Below are positions 12,844-18,128 of a stretch of 18,128 bases of DNA, piece after piece. The notes beneath the pieces were generated by a model. It did no database searches. It had not been told where the DNA came from and saw only the letters and a list, made by a program, of their open reading frames with translations. This stretch comes from DATMXP01 sp964460935 (GTDB taxonomy: Bacteria; Acidobacteriota; Terriglobia; Terriglobales; Acidobacteriaceae): contig CAYWSM010000153.1 of assembly GCA_964460935.1 (NCBI GenBank), positions 1 to 18,128 on the forward strand. The letters are read 5' to 3'. The translations under genes and the position numbers were made by a program. The first letter of the stretch is position 1. Each line of letters starts with the position of its first letter.

Positions 12844-12881
12844 AAAAAGCCCCACTCAAGCGAATGACGCTTGAATGGGGC
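12844..12881 (-). terminator. Rho-independent terminator of clpB
   Basis: On the minus strand, GCCCCATTCAAGCG pairs with CGCTTGAGTGGGGC (12868-12881 and 12849-12862; one mismatch in 14) around a 5-nt loop and is followed directly by TTTTT (12844-12848). It lies about 50 bases after the clpB stop codon, with a separate hairpin repeat in between. Confidence 0.88.
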
Positions 12882-12902
12882 ACCAATCCAAGAGCAAAGT
12901 GC

Positions 12903-12926
12903 AGCACAGCCAAGAATGGCTGTGCT
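12903..12926 (-). repeat. TTCT-loop hairpin repeat after clpB
   Basis: A perfect 10-bp stem, AGCACAGCCA with TGGCTGTGCT, closes a 4-nt loop (TTCT on the minus strand). No T-run follows. Its inner stem and loop (CAGCCA-TTCT-TGGCTG) nearly equal the hairpin embedded in the clpB coding sequence at 14021-14036, which has loop TTCC. It is placed between the clpB stop codon and the true terminator. Confidence 0.65.
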
Positions 12927-12932
12927 ACATCG

Positions 12933-15614
12933 TCAGTGTGCGGCGGGCTGTTGCTCGCCGACGCGGTGGCTGACCTTGAAGTCGACCCGATGCGTTCCCA
13001 GGTCGGCGTCCACCACCACGTGATCGCCGTGCAGCACTTCGCCATCAAGGATCTTGATCGCCAGTGGGTCCTGGATCAGGCGCTGGATGGCCCGTTTCAG
13101 CGGACGCGCTCCGAATGCCACGTCGTAGCCTTCGGCGAACACCATTTCCTTGGCCTTATCCGTGAGCTCGATCGAAATCTTGCGGTCGGCTAACTGGCGG
13201 CGCAGGTCTTCCAGCCGCAGATCGACAATGTGCATCAGTTCCTTCCGCTCCAGCGGATTGAAGATGATGATGTCGTCCACGCGGTTGAGGAACTCGGGCT
13301 TGAAGTACGCGTGTACGGTGTCCATCACCTGCTTGCGCATTTCGGCCTGGCGTTGCTCGGCGCCCTGCTCGGCGGTCCATGTTCCGCTCAGCTCCTGCAC
13401 GGGTTTCATGAACTGCGAACCGAGGTTCGACGTCATGATGATCACCGTGTTCTTGAAATCCACGGTGCGGCCCTGGCCGTCGGTGAGTCGGCCGTCGTCG
13501 AGGATCTGCAGCAGGATGTTGAACACATCCGGATGCGCCTTTTCGATCTCATCGAGCAGCACTACGGCGTACGGACGACGGCGTACCGCTTCCGTGAGTT
13601 GTCCGCCTTCTTCGTAGCCGATGTATCCCGGCGGCGCGCCGATCAACCGCGACACGGCGTGCTTCTCCATGTATTCCGACATGTCGATGCGCACCATGTT
13701 GTGCTCGTCGTCGAACAAAAAATCGGCGAGAGCGCGCGCGGTCTCGGTTTTACCGACTCCGGTTGGACCAAGGAAGATGAACGAGCCGATGGGGCGATTC
13801 GGATCACTGAGTCCCGCACGTGAGCGGCGAATCGCATTCGCCACCCGTGACAGAGCTTCATCCTGCCCGATGACGCGCTCGCGCAGGCGCTCTTCCATGT
13901 GGACGAGCTTTTGCACTTCGCCTTCGAGCATCTTCGAGACCGGAATGCCGGTCCACTTGGAGACGATGCGGGCGATGTCCTCTTCGTCCACTTCTTCTTT
14001 CAACATGCGCGAGTGTGGCCCAGCCATTCCTGGCTGGGACTCGCCGTCCATCGCTGCACTCAGCTTGTCGAGTTCGGACTGCATTTGCGGCAGCTCGCCA
14101 TACTGGATCTGCGACGCACGGTTGTAATCGCCGCGGCGCGTGGCGTTCTGAATCTCGAGCTTCGCCTGCTCGATCTTCTCCTTCAGTTCGCGGATACGCT
14201 CGATGGAGCCTTTCTCCTGCTCCCAACGAGCGCGCAGAGTGTTGATCTGCTCATTCAATTCCGCAAGTTGCTTCTCGACTTCGGCGAGGCGCTCGCGCGA
14301 GTTCTGATCGCTTTCACGCGTGAGGGCCTGGCGCTCGATTTCGAGCGAGGTCCGGCGACGCTCCAACTGATCGATCTCGGTTGGAACCGAACCGATCTGC
14401 ATGCTGAGCGCGGCGGCCGCTTCATCGACGAGGTCGATAGCCTTATCCGGCAGGAAGCGGTCGGAGATGTAGCGGTGCGACAGCGTGGCTGCGGCAACGA
14501 TCGCCGAGTCCTTGATGCGCACGCCATGGTGTACTTCGTACTTTTCTTTCAGTCCGCGCAGAATGGCGATGGTGTCTTCTACGTTCGGCTCGCCAACGTA
14601 CACGATCTGGAAGCGGCGCTCAAGCGCGGCATCCTTCTCGATGTGCTTGCGGTATTCGTTCAGCGTGGTCGCGCCAATCGCGCGCAGCTCTCCGCGAGCC
14701 AGGGGCGGCTTCAGCATGTTGCTGGCGTCGATGGCGCCTTCCGCGGCTCCGGCTCCGACCAGCGTGTGCAGCTCGTCGATGAACAGGATGATCTTGCCCT
14801 GCGACTCTTCGATCTCCTTCAGCATGGCCTTCAGGCGCTCTTCGAACTCGCCGCGGTACTTCGCACCGGCGAGCATGGAGCCGAGATCGAGCGCGACGAT
14901 GCGTTTGTTGCGCAGGACTTCGGGTACGTCTCCGGCAACGATGCGCTGCGCGAGTCCTTCAACGATGGCGGTCTTACCGACGCCAGGCTCGCCGATCAGG
15001 ACCGGGTTGTTCTTCGTCCGGCGGGCCAGCACCTGCACGACGCGGCGGACTTCTTCATCGCGGCCGATCACCGGATCGAGCTTGCCGCGACGCGCGAGTT
15101 CCGTCAGGTCGCGGGCGTAACGCTCCAGCGCCTGGAACTTTCCTTCGGGATTCTGGTCTGTAACGCGCTGGTTCCCACGAACCGTAGTCAGCGCCTTCAG
15201 GATGGCGTCGTAGGTGGCGCCGCTACGCGCGAGCGCCTGTTGCGCGTCGCCGCGCGACTTGGCGACGGCAAGCAACAGGTGTTCGGTGGAGACATAGTCG
15301 TCCTTGAAATTATCGGCCTCTTTGAAGGCCTGGTCGATCGCCTGGGCTGCCGTCTGCGAGAGCTGCGGCTGCGCCGACGCTCCCGAAACTTTCGGCAGAT
15401 TCGAAATCAGTTGCTGGAAATCACCCAGCACCTGCTGCGGCGCAGCGCCAACTTTCTCGAGCACGGGCACAACGATGCCTTCGCGGTCCTCGAGCAGAGC
15501 AGTCATGATGTGCGCCGGCAGAACTTCAGGGTTGCCGTTCTGCGACGCGAGTTCGACGGCGCGCTGGATCGCCTCCTGCGCCTTCACCGTCAGTTTTTCC
15601 CAACGAATAGCCAT
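12933..15614 (-). CDS. clpB: ATP-dependent protein disaggregase ClpB
   Basis: An 893-aa Hsp100 chaperone that, with DnaK, extracts polypeptides from aggregates. Domains in order: Clp N-domain (about 1-147), first AAA+ domain with Walker A GEPGVGKTA (208-216) and Walker B KIILFIDE (274-281), a coiled-coil middle domain (about 405-525; long heptad-rich helices), second AAA+ domain with Walker A GPTGVGKTE (616-624) and Walker B VVLLDE (684-689), and a small C-terminal domain. Pore-loop KYRGEFEER (252-260) and GYIGYEEGG (663-671) are present. The middle domain separates ClpB from ClpA/ClpC. The start at 15614 (MAIRWEKLT) matches the family; an upstream TTG-type extension to 15695 lies in repetitive leader DNA. 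Oddity: residues about 525-535, just before RMLKEEVDEEDI, are encoded by a perfect hairpin repeat. It is transcribed alone, ending at 12844-12881. Confidence 0.96.
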   Translation of the reverse strand: MAIRWEKLTVKAQEAIQRAVELASQNGNPEVLPAHIMTALLEDREGIVVPVLEKVGAAPQQVLGDFQQLISNLPKVSGASAQPQLSQTAAQAIDQAFKEADNFKDDYVSTEHLLLAVAKSRGDAQQALARSGATYDAILKALTTVRGNQRVTDQNPEGKFQALERYARDLTELARRGKLDPVIGRDEEVRRVVQVLARRTKNNPVLIGEPGVGKTAIVEGLAQRIVAGDVPEVLRNKRIVALDLGSMLAGAKYRGEFEERLKAMLKEIEESQGKIILFIDELHTLVGAGAAEGAIDASNMLKPPLARGELRAIGATTLNEYRKHIEKDAALERRFQIVYVGEPNVEDTIAILRGLKEKYEVHHGVRIKDSAIVAAATLSHRYISDRFLPDKAIDLVDEAAAALSMQIGSVPTEIDQLERRRTSLEIERQALTRESDQNSRERLAEVEKQLAELNEQINTLRARWEQEKGSIERIRELKEKIEQAKLEIQNATRRGDYNRASQIQYGELPQMQSELDKLSAAMDGESQPGMAGPHSRMLKEEVDEEDIARIVSKWTGIPVSKMLEGEVQKLVHMEERLRERVIGQDEALSRVANAIRRSRAGLSDPNRPIGSFIFLGPTGVGKTETARALADFLFDDEHNMVRIDMSEYMEKHAVSRLIGAPPGYIGYEEGGQLTEAVRRRPYAVVLLDEIEKAHPDVFNILLQILDDGRLTDGQGRTVDFKNTVIIMTSNLGSQFMKPVQELSGTWTAEQGAEQRQAEMRKQVMDTVHAYFKPEFLNRVDDIIIFNPLERKELMHIVDLRLEDLRRQLADRKISIELTDKAKEMVFAEGYDVAFGARPLKRAIQRLIQDPLAIKILDGEVLHGDHVVVDADLGTHRVDFKVSHRVGEQQPAAH
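14013..14038 (+). repeat. Hairpin repeat embedded in the clpB coding sequence
   Basis: On the plus strand GTGTGGCC (14013-14020) leads into a perfect 8-bp hairpin, CCCAGCCA (14019-14026), loop TTCC, TGGCTGGG (14031-14038). The same flank and loop occur in the hsp20 3' region (15787-15810, opposite strand) with a different but again self-complementary stem. Inside clpB it encodes, antisense, part of residues 525-535 between the middle domain and the second AAA+ domain. Confidence 0.65.
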
Positions 15615-15741
15615 AAAAGTTCCAGTTCGTGTTTCGAGTTTCCAGTTAAGTCTCTCAGTCACCCGGCCTGTCAGTCTTTCGCCTCGAACGTTCATTCTTT
15701 ATGCTTTATGACTGAGAGACTCACCGACTGAGAGAACTTCT
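15615..15741. repeat. Repeat-rich leader region of clpB
   Basis: The 127 bases before clpB are built of short repeats. TTCCAGTT occurs at 15620-15627 and 15640-15647 (20-bp period). GTCTCTCAGTC (15650-15660) is exactly inverted as GACTGAGAGAC at 15710-15720, and GACTGAGAGA recurs at 15726-15735 (16-bp period). No HrcA-type CIRCE element, HspR-type box, sigma-32-like promoter or good sigma-70 promoter was found, so the clpB promoter is unresolved. GGAA of the first repeat lies about seven bases before the ATG and may act as a weak ribosome-binding site. Confidence 0.6.
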
Positions 15742-15773
15742 AAAAAAGCGGGAACGGCAGCGCCGCTCCCGCT
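15742..15773 (-). terminator. Rho-independent terminator of hsp20
   Basis: On the minus strand AGCGGGAGCGGC (15762-15773) pairs with GCCGTTCCCGCT (15747-15758) through twelve pairs including one G-U, around a 3-nt loop, and is followed by TTTTTT (including 15742-15747). It starts 38 bases after the hsp20 stop codon and separates hsp20 from clpB. Confidence 0.92.
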
Positions 15774-15786
15774 CGGAAAGAATATG

Positions 15787-15810
15787 CGGACAGGAATGTC
15801 CGGGCCACAC
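15787..15810 (-). repeat. TTCC-loop hairpin repeat in the hsp20 3' untranslated region
   Basis: On the minus strand GTGTGGCC (15803-15810) is followed by CGGACA, loop TTCC and TGTCCG (15787-15802), a perfect 6-bp hairpin. It begins one base after the hsp20 stop codon and precedes the real terminator. It shares flank and loop with the copy inside clpB at 14013-14038. Confidence 0.65.
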
Positions 15811-15811
15811 A

Positions 15812-16309
15812 TTACGCCGCCTGTCCTTTAGGTTCGATAGTCTTCGGAGCCGGCGCGGAGCCAACGTTCACCTTGATCTGCTTCGGCTTGGCCTCGGCGC
15901 GCTTGGCCAGGGTTACCCGCAGAACGCCATTGTCGTAATCGGCCGTAACCTGCTCCGGGTTTACCGTGTTGGGCAGACCAAAGCTGCGCTGGAACGATCC
16001 ATATCGGCGTTCCACACGATGGTAGTTCTCTTCTTTGGTTTCCTTTTCGAACTTGCGCTCACCACGAATGGTGATGGTGTTGTTCTCAATGCGAACATCG
16101 AGATCCTTCTGGTCAACGCCTGGGACTTCCACCTTCAGAACGATATTGTGCTCGTCCTCGTAGATGTCGACCGGCGGAACGAAGGACGATGTCGTGAAGC
16201 CTTCCTCCCGGCCAGCGCCGGTAGCAGATTCCTGGAACAGCCGATTGACGCGATCCTGTAGCTGGGCGAGGTCGCGGAAGGGATCGAATCGAGTGATAAA
16301 CGAAGACAT
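15812..16309 (-). CDS. Hsp20 / small heat-shock protein
   Basis: A 165-aa ATP-independent holdase that binds unfolding proteins and hands them to DnaK and ClpB. A short N-terminal arm (MSSFITRFDPFRDLAQLQDRV, about 1-21) precedes the alpha-crystallin domain (about 43-137), which contains the VPPVDIYEDE start, VPGVDQKDLDV (62-72), the YHRVERRYGSFQRSF strand (96-110) and the conserved NGVLRVTLAK (127-136). The tail has an I-K-V version (145-147) of the I-x-I motif used for oligomer assembly. The ATG at 16309 is fixed by GAGGAGGA (16318-16325, complementary strand), eight bases upstream; a TTG at 16327 would lie inside that site. It has its own promoter (16395-16423) and terminator (15742-15773), so it is a monocistronic unit upstream of clpB on the same strand. 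Confidence 0.95.
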   Translation of the reverse strand: MSSFITRFDPFRDLAQLQDRVNRLFQESATGAGREEGFTTSSFVPPVDIYEDEHNIVLKVEVPGVDQKDLDVRIENNTITIRGERKFEKETKEENYHRVERRYGSFQRSFGLPNTVNPEQVTADYDNGVLRVTLAKRAEAKPKQIKVNVGSAPAPKTIEPKGQAA

Positions 16310-16317
16310 GGTGCTAA

Positions 16318-16325
16318 TCCTCCTC
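16318..16325 (-). promoter_or_regulatory. Strong Shine-Dalgarno of hsp20
   Basis: GAGGAGGA on the minus strand, eight bases before the ATG at 16309, is the best ribosome-binding site in the window. Its 3' part reads GGATTAG (16314-16320), which is near-complementary to CTAACCC at 16367-16373 in the same leader, so its accessibility could be controlled by RNA folding. Confidence 0.8.
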
Positions 16326-16356
16326 AATGCTTTCCGACTGAATTTCTGGTTTTCGC

Positions 16357-16373
16357 CTAACCACTCGGGTTAG
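16357..16373 (-). promoter_or_regulatory. Hairpin in the hsp20 5' untranslated region
   Basis: CTAACC (16368-16373) and GGTTAG (16357-16362) form a 6-bp stem with a 5-nt loop on the minus-strand transcript, about midway between the predicted transcription start and the ATG. It could be a simple stabilising hairpin, an operator in DNA form, or one state of a temperature-responsive leader. Confidence 0.4.
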
Positions 16374-16394
16374 ATGCAAACTTAAATCAATAGA

Positions 16395-16423
16395 AGCATA
16401 AAATATGAGTGTGTTATTGTCAA
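16395..16423 (-). promoter_or_regulatory. Sigma-70-type promoter of hsp20
   Basis: TTGACA (16418-16423, perfect -35) is followed after 17 bases by TATGCT (16395-16400, -10, four of six) on the minus strand, in a distinctly AT-rich segment. The predicted start near 16388 gives a leader of about 79 bases. A 13-bp dyad, TTATTG-N-CAATAA (16414-16426), is centred on the -35 and could be a repressor site; it does not match CIRCE. Confidence 0.8.
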
Positions 16424-16518
16424 TAATTAAACGATGCTTTTTTTACAGTAACTTACAGCGAGAATGGAGTTTGTCTGGCTTGCTTTAATGGATGCTAACG
16501 GTGGAGTTGGGGTGCCTC

Positions 16519-16542
16519 TAAAGAATCCGAAAAGTGTTTCGG
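16519..16542 (-). terminator. Possible weak terminator after the DUF2007 gene
   Basis: On the minus strand CCGAAA-CACT-TTTCGG (16527-16542) is a perfect 6-bp hairpin followed by ATTCTTT. It begins two bases after the DUF2007 stop codon. The stem is short and only half GC, so termination would be modest. Confidence 0.45.
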
Positions 16543-16543
16543 G

Positions 16544-16795
16544 CTATTCAGAAACCAGGAACGGCTTGCCGGGATCTTCCAGCAGTTGGCGAGCGTCTTC
16601 CACGTGTTCCGGATGGACTTGCAGAATGAAGCGATCCTCGCCGGCGAAGAACATCATGGCTCCAGCGATGCGGGCGGTGTGCTCGTTCGGGGAAAAGCAC
16701 TCGATCCCGGCGGATTCCAAGCGCGCCCTGGCGAGAAGGTACTCGGGTTGGTTTTGCAATAGCGCGACGGTGATCCAGTTTTCCGACACGTCCAC
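16544..16795 (-). CDS. DUF2007 small protein (putative signal-transducing type)
   Basis: An 83-aa protein with the ferredoxin-like DUF2007 pattern: a first strand WITVALLQNQPEYLLARARLESAGIEC (7-33) in which a helix follows a short strand, a central loop with FSPNEHTARIAGA, then FILQVHPEHVEDARQLLED (56-74). Proteins of this family are widespread, short and of unknown biochemical role; a link to signalling is only a database naming tradition. The GTG start at 16795 shares one base with the TAG stop of the upstream E1 beta gene (TAGTG), so translation is almost certainly coupled. No Shine-Dalgarno separate from the end of the E1 beta gene is needed. The tight coupling suggests the two are expressed at fixed ratio. 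Confidence 0.8.
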   Translation of the reverse strand: MDVSENWITVALLQNQPEYLLARARLESAGIECFSPNEHTARIAGAMMFFAGEDRFILQVHPEHVEDARQLLEDPGKPFLVSE

Positions 16796-17775
16796 TAGTA
16801 TGACGCTAACCGGCGCGCTTCGCGAACTACATCTTCGACCTTTGGCAGATAGAACTCTTCCTGCGGCGGCGAGAAGGGAACGGGAGAATCCTGCGCGGCG
16901 ATGCGAACGATGGGGCCGTCGAGGTCGTCGAAGGCTTCTTCGTTGATAATAGCGGCGATTTCTCCGGCGATTCCGGCCGTCCGGGGGTGCTCGTGAACGA
17001 TGATGACCTTGTTCGTCTTGCGAACGACCTCGGCAATGGCTTGGCGGTCGAGCGGAGACAGAGTGCGCAGGTCGAGAATCTCCAGTTCAATGCTCTCTTT
17101 CGCCAGGACCTCGGCGGCATCGAGTGCGGTGTAGAGCATGGCCGCGTAGGTGATGACACCGATCTGCTTTTTGCCCTTTGCCTCGCGGGCAACGCGTGCC
17201 TTGCCGATCGGGACAATGTAGTCGTCCGCCGGAAGTTCTTCCTTGATCCGCCGGTAGAGGAACTTGTGCTCAAAGAAGATGCAGGGATTATTGTCGCGAA
17301 TGGCGGATTTCATCAAGCCTTTGGCGTCGTAGGCGGTTGCCGGGCAGATCACCTTCAAGCCTGCGGTGTGGACGAAGGGCATTTCCGGATTCTGTGAGTG
17401 AAACGGACCGCCGTGGACGCCTCCACCACTGGGTCCGCGAAGAACAAGTGGCGCGGGCGCACCCCAGCGGTAATGCGACTTGGCGACCATGTTGGTGATC
17501 TGGTTGAAGGCGCATCCGATGAAGTCCATGAACTGAAATTCCGCAACGGGACGCATGCCGGTGAGCGCCGCACCAAACGCCGCACCGACAATAGCCGACT
17601 CGGCGATGGGCGTGTCGATGATGCGCTCCGGACCGAAGCGATCGATGAAACCTTCGGTAACTTTGAATGCGCCGCCGTAGATGCCGATGTCTTCGCCGAT
17701 GCAGAAGACGGTGGAGTCGCGCTCCATCTCTTCCCAGATGGCGGAGCGGATGGCTTCGAGATAAGTGGTTAGCAT
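16795..17775 (-). CDS. pdhB: 2-oxo-acid (pyruvate-type) dehydrogenase E1 component, beta subunit
   Basis: A 326-aa transketolase-like beta subunit that, with an E1 alpha chain, decarboxylates a 2-oxo acid using thiamine diphosphate and transfers the acyl group to lipoyl-E2. The N-terminal half is the pyrimidine-binding domain: TYLEAIRSAIWEEM, GEDIGIYGGAFKVTEG (27-42), DTPIAESAIVGAAFGAA (54-70, with Glu59 the residue expected to contact the ThDP N1') and GGVHGGPFHSQNPE. The C-terminal domain (about 200-326) includes EILDLRTLSPLD and HEHPRTAGIAGEIAAIINE. Length is normal for the family. Pyruvate is the default assignment; branched-chain oxo-acid or acetoin dehydrogenase E1 beta chains are close in sequence. 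No E1 alpha or E2 is visible here. It is coupled to the DUF2007 gene downstream, and the gene 54 bases upstream on the same strand is unrecognised. No clear Shine-Dalgarno precedes the ATG at 17775. Confidence 0.9.
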   Translation of the reverse strand: MLTTYLEAIRSAIWEEMERDSTVFCIGEDIGIYGGAFKVTEGFIDRFGPERIIDTPIAESAIVGAAFGAALTGMRPVAEFQFMDFIGCAFNQITNMVAKSHYRWGAPAPLVLRGPSGGGVHGGPFHSQNPEMPFVHTAGLKVICPATAYDAKGLMKSAIRDNNPCIFFEHKFLYRRIKEELPADDYIVPIGKARVAREAKGKKQIGVITYAAMLYTALDAAEVLAKESIELEILDLRTLSPLDRQAIAEVVRKTNKVIIVHEHPRTAGIAGEIAAIINEEAFDDLDGPIVRIAAQDSPVPFSPPQEEFYLPKVEDVVREARRLASY

Positions 17776-17782
17776 GAGTTCT

Positions 17783-17810
17783 TCAGTACATCAGTTTGTC
17801 AGTACATCAG
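17783..17810. repeat. 12-bp direct repeat in the E1 beta leader
   Basis: TCAGTACATCAG occurs exactly twice, at 17783-17794 and 17799-17810, with a 16-bp period, inside the 54-base spacer between the unrecognised gene and pdhB. The same 16-bp period and CAGT-type words occur upstream of clpB (15710-15735). Confidence 0.65.
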
Positions 17811-17829
17811 CCAAATCGCGCGACCCATT

Positions 17830-18128
17830 TTAGTGGGTGAGACCGGTAGCCGAGAAAGTAATCGCCTTCCGAATTTTCGCTTCCGGAGTATCCTCATGGA
17901 GCACCACCGTGTCGCCTTTCTTTTCGATCCCCAGTTCCTTCCAGAGTTTCGGCAGATCGACATCCACTGGCTTGTCCTTCCATGACGCATATAGATTCTC
18001 AAGCACATGGGTTCCGGTGGCGTGGTCGCCTTCCTCGAAGATCATCTTCATCGGCCACTCGTATTCCATCGTGCCTTTGTCGTTCATGATGTAGCGGAAG
18101 GCATCTTGCAGGCCCTTTTTGTTTTTCG
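17830..18128 (-). CDS. Unrecognised protein, C-terminal part (gene runs off the window)
   Basis: At least 99 codons remain open to the window edge on the minus strand; the 5' end is missing. Met codons at 18087 and nearby are internal, since the frame continues upstream with KKGLQDAFRYI and no stop. The segment is hydrophilic, with a tail reading GDHATGTHVLENLYASWKD, then VDLPKLWKELGIEKKGDTVVL and a charged helix EDTPEAKIRKAITF. I do not recognise a family. It is not the usual C-terminus of an E1 alpha subunit, although that would be the expected neighbour of pdhB. A short hairpin (ACCCA/TGGGT, 17823-17838) overlaps its stop codon but has no T-run, so it is probably cotranscribed with pdhB and the DUF2007 gene. 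Confidence 0.6.
   Translation of the reverse strand, partial: KNKKGLQDAFRYIMNDKGTMEYEWPMKMIFEEGDHATGTHVLENLYASWKDKPVDVDLPKLWKELGIEKKGDTVVLHEDTPEAKIRKAITFSATGLTH

Noticed and set aside
12844..12881. The CTTGAGT/ACTCAAG-like dyad after clpB as an HspR (HAIR) operator
   Set aside because: The half-sites are in the reverse arrangement, the element lies downstream of clpB, and the T-run shows it is a terminator.
13899..15731. A 610-codon plus-strand open frame opposite clpB
   Set aside because: It is the mirror of a strongly conserved ClpB coding sequence; the translation has no family resemblance and arises from GC-rich third positions.
15650..15735. The repeated GACTGAGAGA units as a CRISPR array
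   Set aside because: Only three 10-11 bp units in mixed orientation with unequal spacing and no cas genes.
15615..15741. CIRCE or sigma-32-type promoter before clpB
   Set aside because: Looked for TTAGCACTC-N9-GAGTGCTAA and CTTGAAA/CCCCAT patterns; none present.

Overview
The window reads as an ordinary chromosomal stretch from a moderately GC-rich, Gram-negative-type soil or sediment bacterium. My best guess is an acidobacterium of the Koribacter/Terriglobia kind. The grounds are a receiver-DUF4388 response regulator, a LolA-like secreted protein of a type I associate with that phylum, HEAT-repeat and multicopper-oxidase genes, weak or absent Shine-Dalgarno sequences on many genes, and numerous short intergenic hairpin repeats. 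This assignment is inference from gene content. No rRNA, tRNA, transposase, phage gene or CRISPR array is visible.

Layout. (1) 134-2395, plus strand: a cystathionine beta-lyase (metC) gene, a spacer with a nested perfect palindrome, then a HEAT-repeat protein. (2) 2402-5754, minus strand: a Tat-exported multicopper oxidase, preceded upstream by a secreted phosphoesterase of the phospholipase C/acid phosphatase family. A strong terminator lies between them. (3) 6144-8258, plus strand: an EF-G-like translational GTPase with altered GTPase motifs, behind a long structured leader and followed by a strong terminator. A 50-aa acidic protein follows at 8349-8501. (4) 8592-12400, plus strand: a secreted LolA-like protein and a molybdenum cofactor cluster (moeA, moaC, mog), with a single-domain-type response regulator fused to DUF4388 between moaC and mog. 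(5) 12412-16309, minus strand: a cupin, the ClpB disaggregase and an Hsp20 chaperone. clpB and hsp20 each have their own terminator, and hsp20 has a near-consensus sigma-70 promoter. (6) 16544-18128, minus strand: the 3' end of an unrecognised gene, a pyruvate/2-oxo-acid dehydrogenase E1 beta subunit, and a DUF2007 protein whose start overlaps the E1 beta stop codon.

Functional themes. MoeA, MoaC and Mog act at successive stages of Moco synthesis. Hsp20 and ClpB form the usual hold-then-disaggregate pair. The two exported enzymes of block 2 are a phosphate-ester hydrolase and a copper oxidase.

The most unusual material is not a new gene system but the repeat layer. Short hairpins with conserved loops and compensating stem changes occur between genes and also inside clpB (in the linker before the second ATPase domain) and inside moeA. 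Short direct repeats also precede several genes. The EF-G-like protein lacks the catalytic histidine and the NKxD guanine-recognition motif. I found no convincing undescribed defence or mobile system.
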